From positions 248,001 through 312,000 of the forward strand of contig NZ_JBHUPY010000001.1 of assembly GCF_042688385.1 (NCBI RefSeq): a stretch of 64,000 bases of DNA. The letters are read 5' to 3'. Of this stretch, positions 35,682 to 43,429 are shown one piece after another; the first letter of the stretch is position 1, and the number at the start of each line of letters is the position of its first letter. The position numbers and the translations under genes are program-made. The notes under the pieces are model-generated. The model made no database searches. It was not told where the DNA came from and saw only the letters and a list, made by a program, of their open reading frames with translations. This DNA is from Herpetosiphon sp042688385. GTDB taxonomy: Bacteria; Chloroflexota; Chloroflexia; Chloroflexales; Herpetosiphonaceae.

Positions 35682-36047
35682 TTACTCAAAATTGCGTGTG
35701 CCGCCAAAGACCCGTCCAACCGGCATTGTCACAATAAAGCCTGTATTCGGTTTATTCAGCGAGCCAGTGATTTGCTCGGTGACTGCGACCAAATGCTCAA
35801 CTTGGCTGCTTTGTACCACGCTGAGCAGCGTAAAATGGTGCATCTCATCGTCCTCAAGCAATTCGCGCAACGAGGGAAACAAGGGCGCATCATCACGATA
35901 CAGCGCATTGCCAATTCGGCCAAGCCCAGTGCTACGCAGCACCGTCACGCCGCGCACCCCTTGTTCTTCCCACGCTCGCAACACCTCATTTAAGAGATCA
36001 ACATCATTTAAAATAAAGATCAATGTTTCTAATTGGCCTTGATTCAT
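35682..36047 (-). CDS. PII-like signalling protein next to a cation/proton antiporter
   Basis: A 121-residue protein with the ferredoxin-like pattern of the PII/CutA superfamily: LETLIFILNDVDLLNEVLRAWEEQGVRGVTVLRSTG at the start (strand-helix-strand) and HFTLLSVVQSSQVEHLVAVTEQIT later, ending in VGRVFGG. It lacks the T-loop signature and uridylylation Tyr of GlnB. PII-like proteins of this sort bind nucleotides and often control a neighbouring transporter. The gene follows the antiporter by 36 bases on the same strand, with AAAGGAG before its ATG, which supports such a role. The ligand is unknown. Confidence 0.72.
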   Translation of the reverse strand: MNQGQLETLIFILNDVDLLNEVLRAWEEQGVRGVTVLRSTGLGRIGNALYRDDAPLFPSLRELLEDDEMHHFTLLSVVQSSQVEHLVAVTEQITGSLNKPNTGFIVTMPVGRVFGGTRNFE

Positions 36048-36083
36048 GGCAATTGCTCCTTTGATATAACACTGACGAGAATT

Positions 36084-37376
36084 TTAGTTGGGTTGCGGGC
36101 TTGGCGTTTCGGTTTTGGGCGTTTGATCGTTGCCAAACGACCAACGTAAGACCAATGGCGTAACTAAGGTTGTTACGAGCACCATCAGCACGGTCATAGC
36201 AAACACATCTTCGCCAATAATTCCTTGGCGAATGCCGACGCTAGCGACAATTAAGCCAACCTCGCCGCGCGAAATCATGCCCAAGCCAACCTGCAACGAT
36301 TCTTTATTATTCATGCCGCCAAGTTTTGCGCCCAAGCCACAACCAACAATTTTGGTAGCGATTGCAATCAGGCAAAGCAAGGCTGCAAAGACCACCAAAT
36401 CGCTTGGTAAAGCAAAAATATTGGCGTGCAGGCCGATGCTGGCAAAGAAGATCGGCACAAAGAAGGCGTAGGTCAAGGTTTGCATGCCATCCTCAATGCG
36501 GTTGTGATATGGCGTGCGGCCAATAAATACACCAATTAAAAATGCCCCAGTAATGGCGGCAACGCCACCCAAAGCTTCTGCACTCCAGGCTGCAAGCAGC
36601 ACCAACACAATCGCGCTGCTCACCAGCGGTTGGCTAATGGGTAATTTGGTAGCTTTGCGGATGAGCCATGGCAACGCGCGCAGCCCAAAAATGCTCATCA
36701 CCACAAAGTAGAGCAGCATTACACCCACGATGCTCAGCACCGTCATAATGCCGCCGCCACTGTTAGCAGTCAAGGCCACAAAAGTCGAGAGCAGCACAAT
36801 CACCAAAACATCATCGACAATTGCCGCGCCAAGCAGCGATAAACCAACCCGCGAACGCAATTTGCCAAGCTCCAGCAAGGTTTGCGCCGAAATTGAAACG
36901 CTGGTGGCGGTCAGCAAAATGCCAATAAATAGGCTTTTAGTAAATGAATAGTTGTTGGGCCAGAACCAAGCCAGCGCAAAACCACCAAGCAACGGGCTGA
37001 TCACGCCCAGCACGCCTGCGATCGTCGAAACTTTGCCCGCTGCCAAGAGATCAGGCAATTTGACTTCGAGTCCAGCCACAAACATCAAGAAAATCACGCC
37101 AATTTCGGCAATTTCAAAGACGGTTGTTTGTAAGTGTGGGCTGGTAAAAAAGCCCAGTTGTAAAAAATTCAGCACACTGGGGCCAAGCAAAATTCCCACT
37201 AAAAGCTCGCCTAAAACTGCTGGCTGTTTGAGCTTGGTGCTGATAAGCCCGCCAATTTTGGCAGCGGCGATCAACACCGCCAACGCTAGCACCAACTGCA
37301 ATAGCGGCGACATGCCATCCCCAGCAGCAGCGGCTGGCGCTGGGGCAGCATTGGCGTGAACCACGATCAGCGACAT
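36084..37376 (-). CDS. CPA2-family monovalent cation/proton antiporter
   Basis: The 430-residue membrane protein has about 12 hydrophobic segments and the Kef/NapA-type pattern: LKQPAVLGELLVGILLGPSVLNFL near the N-terminus, a GVIFLMFVAGLEVKL segment, the SISAQTLLELGKLRSRVGLSLLGAAIVDDVLVIVLL block with the ion-binding Asp pair, and SRGEVGLIVASVG toward the C-terminus. It would exchange Na+ or K+ for protons at the cytoplasmic membrane. It lacks the TrkA-N domain of KefB/C, so regulation may come from the PII-like protein encoded next. GGAG six bases before ATG 37376 favours that start over an ATG two codons earlier. Confidence 0.88.
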   Translation of the reverse strand: MSLIVVHANAAPAPAAAAGDGMSPLLQLVLALAVLIAAAKIGGLISTKLKQPAVLGELLVGILLGPSVLNFLQLGFFTSPHLQTTVFEIAEIGVIFLMFVAGLEVKLPDLLAAGKVSTIAGVLGVISPLLGGFALAWFWPNNYSFTKSLFIGILLTATSVSISAQTLLELGKLRSRVGLSLLGAAIVDDVLVIVLLSTFVALTANSGGGIMTVLSIVGVMLLYFVVMSIFGLRALPWLIRKATKLPISQPLVSSAIVLVLLAAWSAEALGGVAAITGAFLIGVFIGRTPYHNRIEDGMQTLTYAFFVPIFFASIGLHANIFALPSDLVVFAALLCLIAIATKIVGCGLGAKLGGMNNKESLQVGLGMISRGEVGLIVASVGIRQGIIGEDVFAMTVLMVLVTTLVTPLVLRWSFGNDQTPKTETPSPQPN

Positions 37377-37978
37377 GCGCATCTCCTTTTTTGGTTAATT
37401 TGGGCTAGTGCCAGCAAATATAACCAAAACTAAACTAAAAAAGCCGCATTACTGCGACTGACTCCACCATGGTTGTCTCGGCGACGAGACAGTATTGACT
37501 TTGGGCATGGCCCTCTGAGCAAGCACTGTACCCGAAAAAATTGGTCTGGTCAAACGGCGAAGCTTGATCCACGAAGGACACGAAGGGCACGAAGAACGAA
37601 ACCGCGAAGATCGCGAAGAGCGCGAAGATAGGGTTTTTAGCCACGAATTGCACGAATGATTATTTTTTTTCGCCACAGATTGACACAGATTTGCTTGATT
37701 ATATTTTGCTAACCCAACGCCGCGAGCCAATAGCCCATAGCCATCGGTTCTCTGCGCCGCTGCGTTAACACATTGATCCACGAAGGACACGAAGAGAGGG
37801 TTTTTCGCCACGAATTGCACGAATTCCACGAAGACTGATTTTTTTTGCCACCGATTGCCAGAGATGCTTAGGATTATGTTCTATGCTCTTCATGGCGTGC
37901 CCCTGAACCCTCACGCCCAAGTATGATATGATCTAGCGGATACTGCAATTAGCTCAATTTTAGTAAGGATGTTGCCCT
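37377..37978. other. 602-base intergenic region with degenerate repeats
   Basis: No gene is supported. It holds CACGAAGGACACGAAGGGCACGAA and GCGAAGATCGCGAAGAGCGCGAA phrases (about 37568-37630), CCACGAATTGCACGAAT phrases (about 37640-37660 and 37808-37832), and CCACAGATTGACACAGATT. A TATGAT at 37922-37927 may be the -10 box for the cytochrome-mnmE unit. No palindromic element is present. Confidence 0.55.
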
Positions 37979-38347
37979 ATGAGCGATGCACCTGAAATGC
38001 TGCCCGACGAGCAGCCAGATGCTGCGCCAGTTTTCGATAAAGAAGCTGCCCGCGCCCGCTACCGCGCCATGATGCGCAGTTGGCCTATGCGTTTGATGTT
38101 TGCCATGACAGGCTTGGTGATTGTTGCAACCTGGGTTTTTGCCTTTGGTGCTGCCTATGGCCCCGATGTCAAAGAATTGCCCGGCCACGATGTTACGGTG
38201 GCGGTTGATGATTGTAAGACTTGTCATAATGCTGGCTTGCCAACCGCGCCCAGTTTTAACCATAGCTTTGCGCCAACCTGTGGCTTTTGCCATGTGCAGG
38301 GCATGCCGCCAACCACGCCATTAACCAGCACATCGAGGTTGCGCTAA
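37979..38347 (+). CDS. Membrane-anchored small diheme c-type cytochrome
   Basis: A 122-residue protein with a charged cytoplasmic N-terminus, one membrane helix (about 38-60, MRLMFAMTGLVIVATWVFAFG) and a short outer domain with two heme c motifs: CKTCH (Cys79, Cys82, His83) and CGFCH (Cys101, Cys104, His105). A His at about residue 95 lies between the two sites and could be a distal ligand. Basic residues before the helix place the hemes outside, fitting heme c attachment. It would carry electrons at the membrane; partners are unknown. The TAA overlaps the ATG of mnmE by one base, an unexpected pairing with a tRNA-modifying GTPase. I do not recognise a named family. Confidence 0.75.
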   Translation: MSDAPEMLPDEQPDAAPVFDKEAARARYRAMMRSWPMRLMFAMTGLVIVATWVFAFGAAYGPDVKELPGHDVTVAVDDCKTCHNAGLPTAPSFNHSFAPTCGFCHVQGMPPTTPLTSTSRLR

Positions 38348-39711
38348 TGCTCTATGCCGATACGATTGCCGCTTTGGCTACCCCGCCCGGGGTTGGTGGG
38401 GTTGGCATTATTCGGGTCAGCGGCCCGCAAAGCCTGACAATTGCCCAAGCCATAATCAAACCACGCCGCAAAGGCGCTTGGCGCTCCTACCAAATGCGCT
38501 ATGGCCATGTGATCGACGAGCAAGGCATGGTTGTCGATGAAGTGTTGGCGGTTTTTTTCAAAGGCCCACGTTCGTTCACTGGCGAAGATATTTTAGAAAT
38601 TCATTGCCATGGCGGCCCGCTGCCGTTGCGCCGAACCCTTAGTTTGGCTTTGGCCCATGGCGCGCGCTTGGCGAACCCAGGCGAATTTAGCCTACGCGCC
38701 TTTGCTAATGGCCGGATTGATTTGGCCCAAGCAGAAGCAACCCTCGATGTGATCGAAGCCCAAACCAATTTGGGCCTGAGCTTAGCGCTCGATCAGCTTG
38801 GCGGCGGGCTTTCGCGCGATTTGCGCAGCCTGCGCGAGCAGTTGATGTATCCACTGGCCTATGTCACTGCCCTAACCGATTTTCCCGAGGATGATGTGCC
38901 AAGCGAGGAATTGCTGCCGCCGTTGCGTCAAGCCCACAGCTTGCTCAGCCAATTATTGGCCGGAGCCGATCAAGGTGTGGTTGTGCGCGAAGGGGCGCGG
39001 GCGGCGCTGGTTGGTCGGCCAAATGCTGGCAAATCGAGTTTGATGAATGCCTTGTTGCGCACCGAACGCGCGATCGTCACCGCAATTCCAGGCACAACCC
39101 GAGATACCTTGGAAGAAACTGCCAATCTTGGCGGCATTCCGGTGGTGCTAATCGATACCGCAGGAATTACCGAAACCGACGATGTGGTTGAGCGAATTGG
39201 GGTCGAACGTTCGCGCGCCGCCTTGAGCAAAGCCGATTTGGTGTTGCTGTTGATTGATGGTTCGCAGCCATTGAGCGCTGAAGATCTGGCGATTGCTCAA
39301 TTAACCCACGAACGACCAACTATTGTGATTGCGACCAAGGCCGATTTGGGCCAGCACGCCGATTTAACCCCGCTTAATCAAGCCCATCCTGCGCTCCGCG
39401 GCAGCATCGCTATTTCGTCGCAGGCTGGCACGGGCTTGGATTATTTAGGTACAATGGTCGCTGAGCAATTGCTTGGCGGTTTGCCGCTCAGCGATGCCCG
39501 CTTAGTAACTAATCCACGCCATCGCGATGCTCTGCGTCGTGCCAACGCCGCCCTTGAGCAAGCCATCCAAGGCTTTCAAGAAGGTCGTCCAGTCGATCTG
39601 ATTGCGATCGATTTGCACGAGGCAATTGCCAGCCTTGGCGAAATTACAGGCGAAACGGTCGAGCATGATTTATTGAATATGATCTTTAGTCGCTTCTGTA
39701 TTGGCAAATAA
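38347..39711 (+). CDS. mnmE: tRNA-modifying GTPase MnmE (TrmE)
   Basis: The 454-residue product has the MnmE layout: an N-terminal tetrahydrofolate-binding domain (DTIAALATPPGVGGVGIIRVSG), a helical domain, an inserted G domain (about 215-375: GRPNAGKSSLMN, DTAGITET, ATKAD) and the C-terminal FCIGK with the conserved Cys. With MnmG it forms cmnm5U at the wobble base of certain tRNAs. The frame is open 60 bases upstream, but the TAATG junction with the cytochrome gene and the family start give ATG 38347. mnmG is not in the window. A STAS membrane protein gene follows by 26 bases. Confidence 0.96.
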   Translation: MLYADTIAALATPPGVGGVGIIRVSGPQSLTIAQAIIKPRRKGAWRSYQMRYGHVIDEQGMVVDEVLAVFFKGPRSFTGEDILEIHCHGGPLPLRRTLSLALAHGARLANPGEFSLRAFANGRIDLAQAEATLDVIEAQTNLGLSLALDQLGGGLSRDLRSLREQLMYPLAYVTALTDFPEDDVPSEELLPPLRQAHSLLSQLLAGADQGVVVREGARAALVGRPNAGKSSLMNALLRTERAIVTAIPGTTRDTLEETANLGGIPVVLIDTAGITETDDVVERIGVERSRAALSKADLVLLLIDGSQPLSAEDLAIAQLTHERPTIVIATKADLGQHADLTPLNQAHPALRGSIAISSQAGTGLDYLGTMVAEQLLGGLPLSDARLVTNPRHRDALRRANAALEQAIQGFQEGRPVDLIAIDLHEAIASLGEITGETVEHDLLNMIFSRFCIGK

Positions 39712-39737
39712 CAGCCCAACCCACAAGGAGCAAGCCC

Positions 39738-40772
39738 GTGCTAGATTCAAAGCAGCTACCCGTCGAACGCGCCAAACTTTACGCTCGAATTATGCTCGGC
39801 ATTACAGCGCTATTTATGCCAATTCCGATTATTGATTGGGAGAACGTGCATTCGCAGATTAATTTTTATGTGGCGATTGTGCATGGCTTGCTCATCGTTG
39901 GCTATATTTTTCTGGTCAAGCCCAATAACCTGTATCCATTAACGTTATTGTTGCATTTTGCTAGTTCGGTTACCGTCGCCATGATCAATCATAATGTTGG
40001 TGGATTTGTCTCGTATCATTTCGCCACAATCTGTATTGAATTGGTTGGTGCAGGCTTTATTTTGGCGCGTGGGCGTTGGATTTTTGCAGCGGTGGCAATT
40101 AGTGTTTTTACTCATCTGCTTGCCATAAGTATCGAAATGAATCGTACATGGGGCTTTAACGATGCCGATTCGTTACTGATGATGAGTGTCAGTGATAATT
40201 ACAAATATCTAGCCATGGTTTCGCAAACGATTTTGCTGATTGGCACTGGGGTGATTATTGCTGCCCTGATGCACGTGATTAATCAGCGTGAACAAGCCTT
40301 AGAAGAATCACGTCAAGCGATGCAGCAACGATCCGATGAACTCGCTGCCTTGGCAATTCGCTTAGAAACCTCAAATCAACAATTGGTTTCAACCGAAACC
40401 ACCTTGCGCCAAACCGTTGATGCGTTGACTGTGGCCGCTTTGCCGGTTGGCGACGATGTGGTAGTGCTGCCATTAGTTGGTGGCTTCGATGCCCAACGCG
40501 CCAAAGCGGTGGAAGCGTCCTTGCTTAGCTATTTGCACGAACAACGCGCCAACACCTTGATTCTTGATCTGACGAGCGTGCCAGCAGCCTCGGAAACCTT
40601 GTTGATCATGCTCGAACGGATTATCCAAGGAACCCGCTTGTTGGGCGCACGCGTAATTTTGGCTGGATTGCAACCAGAAGTCGCGCCAATGATGGTACAG
40701 TTAAAGCTCAATCGCCAAAATGTGCTTTCGGCACCAACTTTGGCGGCAGCCTTAGAACTTCGTTCAACCTAA
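39738..40772 (+). CDS. Six-helix membrane protein with C-terminal STAS domain
   Basis: The 344-residue product has six hydrophobic helices (about 12-29, 36-56, 60-80, 86-108, 110-132 and 150-178), a coiled coil (about 179-228, EQALEESRQAMQQRSDELAALA) and a STAS domain (about 229-344: VVLPLVGGFDAQRAK, LILDLTSVP, LLGARVILAGLQPEV). The domain resembles RsbR-type stressosome proteins, where membrane or globin heads sense a signal. The usual phospho-acceptor region after VP is altered (AASET in place of VDT), although Ser/Thr residues remain. No RsbS or RsbT genes are nearby. CAAGGAGC precedes the GTG/ATG region of the start; the start codon at 39738 is GTG. Confidence 0.78.
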   Translation: MLDSKQLPVERAKLYARIMLGITALFMPIPIIDWENVHSQINFYVAIVHGLLIVGYIFLVKPNNLYPLTLLLHFASSVTVAMINHNVGGFVSYHFATICIELVGAGFILARGRWIFAAVAISVFTHLLAISIEMNRTWGFNDADSLLMMSVSDNYKYLAMVSQTILLIGTGVIIAALMHVINQREQALEESRQAMQQRSDELAALAIRLETSNQQLVSTETTLRQTVDALTVAALPVGDDVVVLPLVGGFDAQRAKAVEASLLSYLHEQRANTLILDLTSVPAASETLLIMLERIIQGTRLLGARVILAGLQPEVAPMMVQLKLNRQNVLSAPTLAAALELRST

Positions 40773-40788
40773 GCATAAGGGGGATTGT

Positions 40789-41067
40789 GTGGAAACAACC
40801 CGCGCCCATGTGATCGTGACCGGAACCGTGCAGGGAGTAAATTTTCGCGCTAATTGCCGCGATCAAGCACGTTTGGCCAAAGTTGGCGGTTGGGTCAAAA
40901 ATCTGCCCGACGGCAGCGTCGAAGCGATCTTCGAGGGCAGCCAAGCAGGCGTGCAGCGCATGATTAGCTGGTGCTATAGCGGCCCCGTGCATGCCAAAGT
41001 GCAACACGTTGAAGTCACCTGGGAAGAACCAACCCATCGCGAGCCAACTTTTGATATTGCGTGGTAA
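40789..41067 (+). CDS. acyP: Acylphosphatase
   Basis: A 92-residue acylphosphatase with the two active-site features of the family: Arg in VTGTVQGVNFRANC and Asn in GGWVKNLPDGSVEA. It hydrolyses carboxyl-phosphate bonds of small acyl phosphates in the cytoplasm. The start is GTG at 40789 with AAGGGGG upstream. It lies 16 bases after the STAS gene and 6 bases before the DJ-1/PfpI gene, in one forward run. Confidence 0.94.
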   Translation: METTRAHVIVTGTVQGVNFRANCRDQARLAKVGGWVKNLPDGSVEAIFEGSQAGVQRMISWCYSGPVHAKVQHVEVTWEEPTHREPTFDIAW

Positions 41068-41073
41068 CCAACA

Positions 41074-41640
41074 ATGACAATTAAATCAATTGGCATCTTG
41101 CTGTTCAACGATGCAGAGGAATTGGATTTTATCGGGCCACTGGAAGTGTTTGGTATGGCTAGTAATTGGGTTGATCTGAAGGTCAACACGGTTGCTGAGC
41201 AAGCTCAAACCGTCAAAGCCCGTTATGGCCTGAAAATTCAACCAGATTATGGCTTTGCTGATGCGCCAGCTTTTGATGTGGTGTTGGTTCCAGGCGGGCT
41301 TGGCGCACGGACGCATGCCCGTCACAACAACCTGATTCTCGATTATTTGCGCCACCAGCGCGATCGGGGCTGGGTGGTTTCGGTTTGCACTGGGGCCTTG
41401 GTGCTTTCGGCTGCTGGCTTGCTCGATGGGCAACGGGCCACAACCCACTACACTGCCTTTGACCTCTTGGCCGAAAATAGCCAAATTACGGTCGAGCGTG
41501 AACAGCGCTATATCATCGCGCCGCCAATTGCCAGCTCGGCGGGCGTTTCGGCAGGGATCGATTTGGCACTCGCCTTACTAGAAACCTGGTTTACGCCAGA
41601 ATTGCGCGCCCAAGTTGCCGAGCGCATCGAATGGCGCTAG
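41074..41640 (+). CDS. DJ-1/PfpI family protein
   Basis: The 188-residue product has the DJ-1/PfpI fold: LFNDAEELDFIGPLEVFG, VLVPGG, the nucleophile elbow VSVCTGALVLSAAGLL with Cys105, and RATTHYTAFDLL. The combination DF.GP.EVF with VCTGA is typical of isonitrile hydratase-like members and of the sensor domain of some AraC regulators; no DNA-binding domain is present here. Chaperone, hydratase or glyoxalase roles are all known in the superfamily, so function is open. It begins 6 bases after acyP. Confidence 0.85.
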   Translation: MTIKSIGILLFNDAEELDFIGPLEVFGMASNWVDLKVNTVAEQAQTVKARYGLKIQPDYGFADAPAFDVVLVPGGLGARTHARHNNLILDYLRHQRDRGWVVSVCTGALVLSAAGLLDGQRATTHYTAFDLLAENSQITVEREQRYIIAPPIASSAGVSAGIDLALALLETWFTPELRAQVAERIEWR

Positions 41641-41673
41641 GGTCGTTCCTCGCTTGCTAGCTGAGAAATAGCT

Positions 41674-43368
41674 ATGTCAAACAGTAACCAGCGGCGCATT
41701 CAATGGCTGTATTGGCTTTTGGCCTTGCCAGCGCTCGCTTTTTTTATGCTCTTTTTTGGAGTGCCACTGTGGGCCATTATGCAACGCGCCTTTGCAGAAA
41801 AGGGCTTGTTGGTTGCCATCAAATCAGTAGTGAGCAACCGGAGCTTGCTGCATGTCGTGGCTTGGAGTGCGTGGCAAGCCAGCCTTTCAACTTTTTTTAC
41901 GCTGCTGCTCGGCGTGCCAACTGCCTATATTCTGGCGCATTATCGCTTTCCCGGGCGGGCATTAATTCGCTCGTTGATTGCAGTGCCATTTGTATTGCCA
42001 ACGGTGGTCGTGGCTTTGGCTTTTCGGGCCTTGCTTGGCGAGCGTGGCTTGGTCAATCGCTGGTTGATGGCGTGGTTTGAGCTTACGCACGCGCCGTTGG
42101 AGCTTGAACAAAGCCTTGGCATGATTTTGCTGGCCCATGTTTTTTTCAATTTGACGGTGGTGGTGCGTTTGCTCAGCGCCTATTGGAGCAACCACGACCC
42201 TCGTTTGGAGGCTTCGGCCAATGTGCTGGGCGCGCCACGCTGGCGGGTTTGGCTCGAAGTGACCTTACCATTAGCAATGCCAGCCTTGTTAGCAGCAGCA
42301 TTGTTGGTCTTTACCTTTACCTTTTCGGCCTTTGGCACAGTGCTATTACTGGGTAGCAGTCAACAACGCACCATCGAAGTCGAAATTTATGATCAAGCAA
42401 TTCGTCAATTTAATTTGCCAGTTGCAGCAACCCTCTCACTATTGCAAATGCTCACCAGCTTGGGCTTAACCTTGGCCTATACGCGGCTTGTGCGGCGGAG
42501 CAGCGTGGCCCAAGAAGCGCAGCAATTGCCGTTACGCCGGGCTCAGCGTTGGCTAACACGCTTGGCCATTGGCTTGGTGATGTTGCTGGTGGGAAGTTTG
42601 ATCGTTTTGCCGTTGGGCAGTTTGCTGCTTGGTGCATTGCGGCTTGACGGCCAGTGGAGCCTTGAATATTTTCGCATGCTAGGCATCAATCAGCGTGGCA
42701 GTTATGCCTATGTGCCGCCAACCCAAGCTATGCTCAACTCGCTGCGTTATGCAGGCATTACGACTGTTTTGGCGTTGGCGTTTGGCTTGCCCTGTGCCTA
42801 TTTATTGGATCAGCCCCAAGGCCGCCTCACCAAGCTGCTCGATGGCGTGCTGATGCTGCCATTGGGCACGTCGGCGGTAACCATCGGCTTGGGCTATATT
42901 ATCGCTTTTCGTTCGTATGAACTTTGGGGCTGGGAAACTCCTGATCTGCGGCGTTGGTCGGGCTTACTGCCGCTCGCCCATACCTTGCTGGCCTTGCCAT
43001 TTGTGATTCGCACAATGTTGCCAGCCTTGCGACGCTTAAACCCACGTTTACGCGAGGCTGCGCGCATGTTGGGTGCAAAATCATGGCAGGCTTGGCGCGA
43101 AGTTGATTTGGGCTTGCTCCTGCCAAGTATCATGGCTTCGGCACTCTTTGCCTTTACTGTTTCGTTAGGCGATTTTGGGGCGGCGCTGGTTGTGAGCGTC
43201 ACCAGCCCCGATACCGCCACCATGCCGGTGATGATTTTTCGCTTTTTGGGCCAACCTGGCGCGAGCAACTATGGCCAAGCCTTGGCTATGAGCAGCCTGT
43301 TAATGCTGGTTACCTTTGTGAGTTTTGGGCTGTTGGAGCGCTTCCGCGACCAAGGCAGCGAATGGTGA
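41674..43368 (+). CDS. ABC transporter permease, double-length iron/thiamine type
   Basis: A 564-residue membrane protein made of two homologous halves, each with about six helices and its own EAA loop (EASANVLGAPRWRVWLEVTLP near 180; EAARMLGAKSWQAWREVDL near 465). This fused build is found in ferric iron (FbpB/SfuB) and thiamine (ThiP) importers. N-terminal features such as WLLALPALAFFMLFFGVPLW fit ThiP/FbpB. No binding protein or ATPase gene is adjacent, so it is an orphan permease here and its substrate cannot be set. It follows the DJ-1/PfpI gene by 33 bases. Confidence 0.87.
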   Translation: MSNSNQRRIQWLYWLLALPALAFFMLFFGVPLWAIMQRAFAEKGLLVAIKSVVSNRSLLHVVAWSAWQASLSTFFTLLLGVPTAYILAHYRFPGRALIRSLIAVPFVLPTVVVALAFRALLGERGLVNRWLMAWFELTHAPLELEQSLGMILLAHVFFNLTVVVRLLSAYWSNHDPRLEASANVLGAPRWRVWLEVTLPLAMPALLAAALLVFTFTFSAFGTVLLLGSSQQRTIEVEIYDQAIRQFNLPVAATLSLLQMLTSLGLTLAYTRLVRRSSVAQEAQQLPLRRAQRWLTRLAIGLVMLLVGSLIVLPLGSLLLGALRLDGQWSLEYFRMLGINQRGSYAYVPPTQAMLNSLRYAGITTVLALAFGLPCAYLLDQPQGRLTKLLDGVLMLPLGTSAVTIGLGYIIAFRSYELWGWETPDLRRWSGLLPLAHTLLALPFVIRTMLPALRRLNPRLREAARMLGAKSWQAWREVDLGLLLPSIMASALFAFTVSLGDFGAALVVSVTSPDTATMPVMIFRFLGQPGASNYGQALAMSSLLMLVTFVSFGLLERFRDQGSEW

Positions 43369-43386
43369 TAACTAGACAGAATGGAG

Positions 43387-43392
43387 TATAAT
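43387..43392 (+). promoter_or_regulatory. Possible -10 box for the hybrid histidine kinase gene
   Basis: A perfect TATAAT lies 38 bases before ATG 43430 and 19 bases after the permease stop. No good -35 hexamer is seen at 16-18 bases upstream, so the call rests on the -10 alone. Confidence 0.4.
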
Positions 43393-43429
43393 AGCATTGG
43401 AATCAGTTGGCTTGGCGAAGGAAGGTTGC

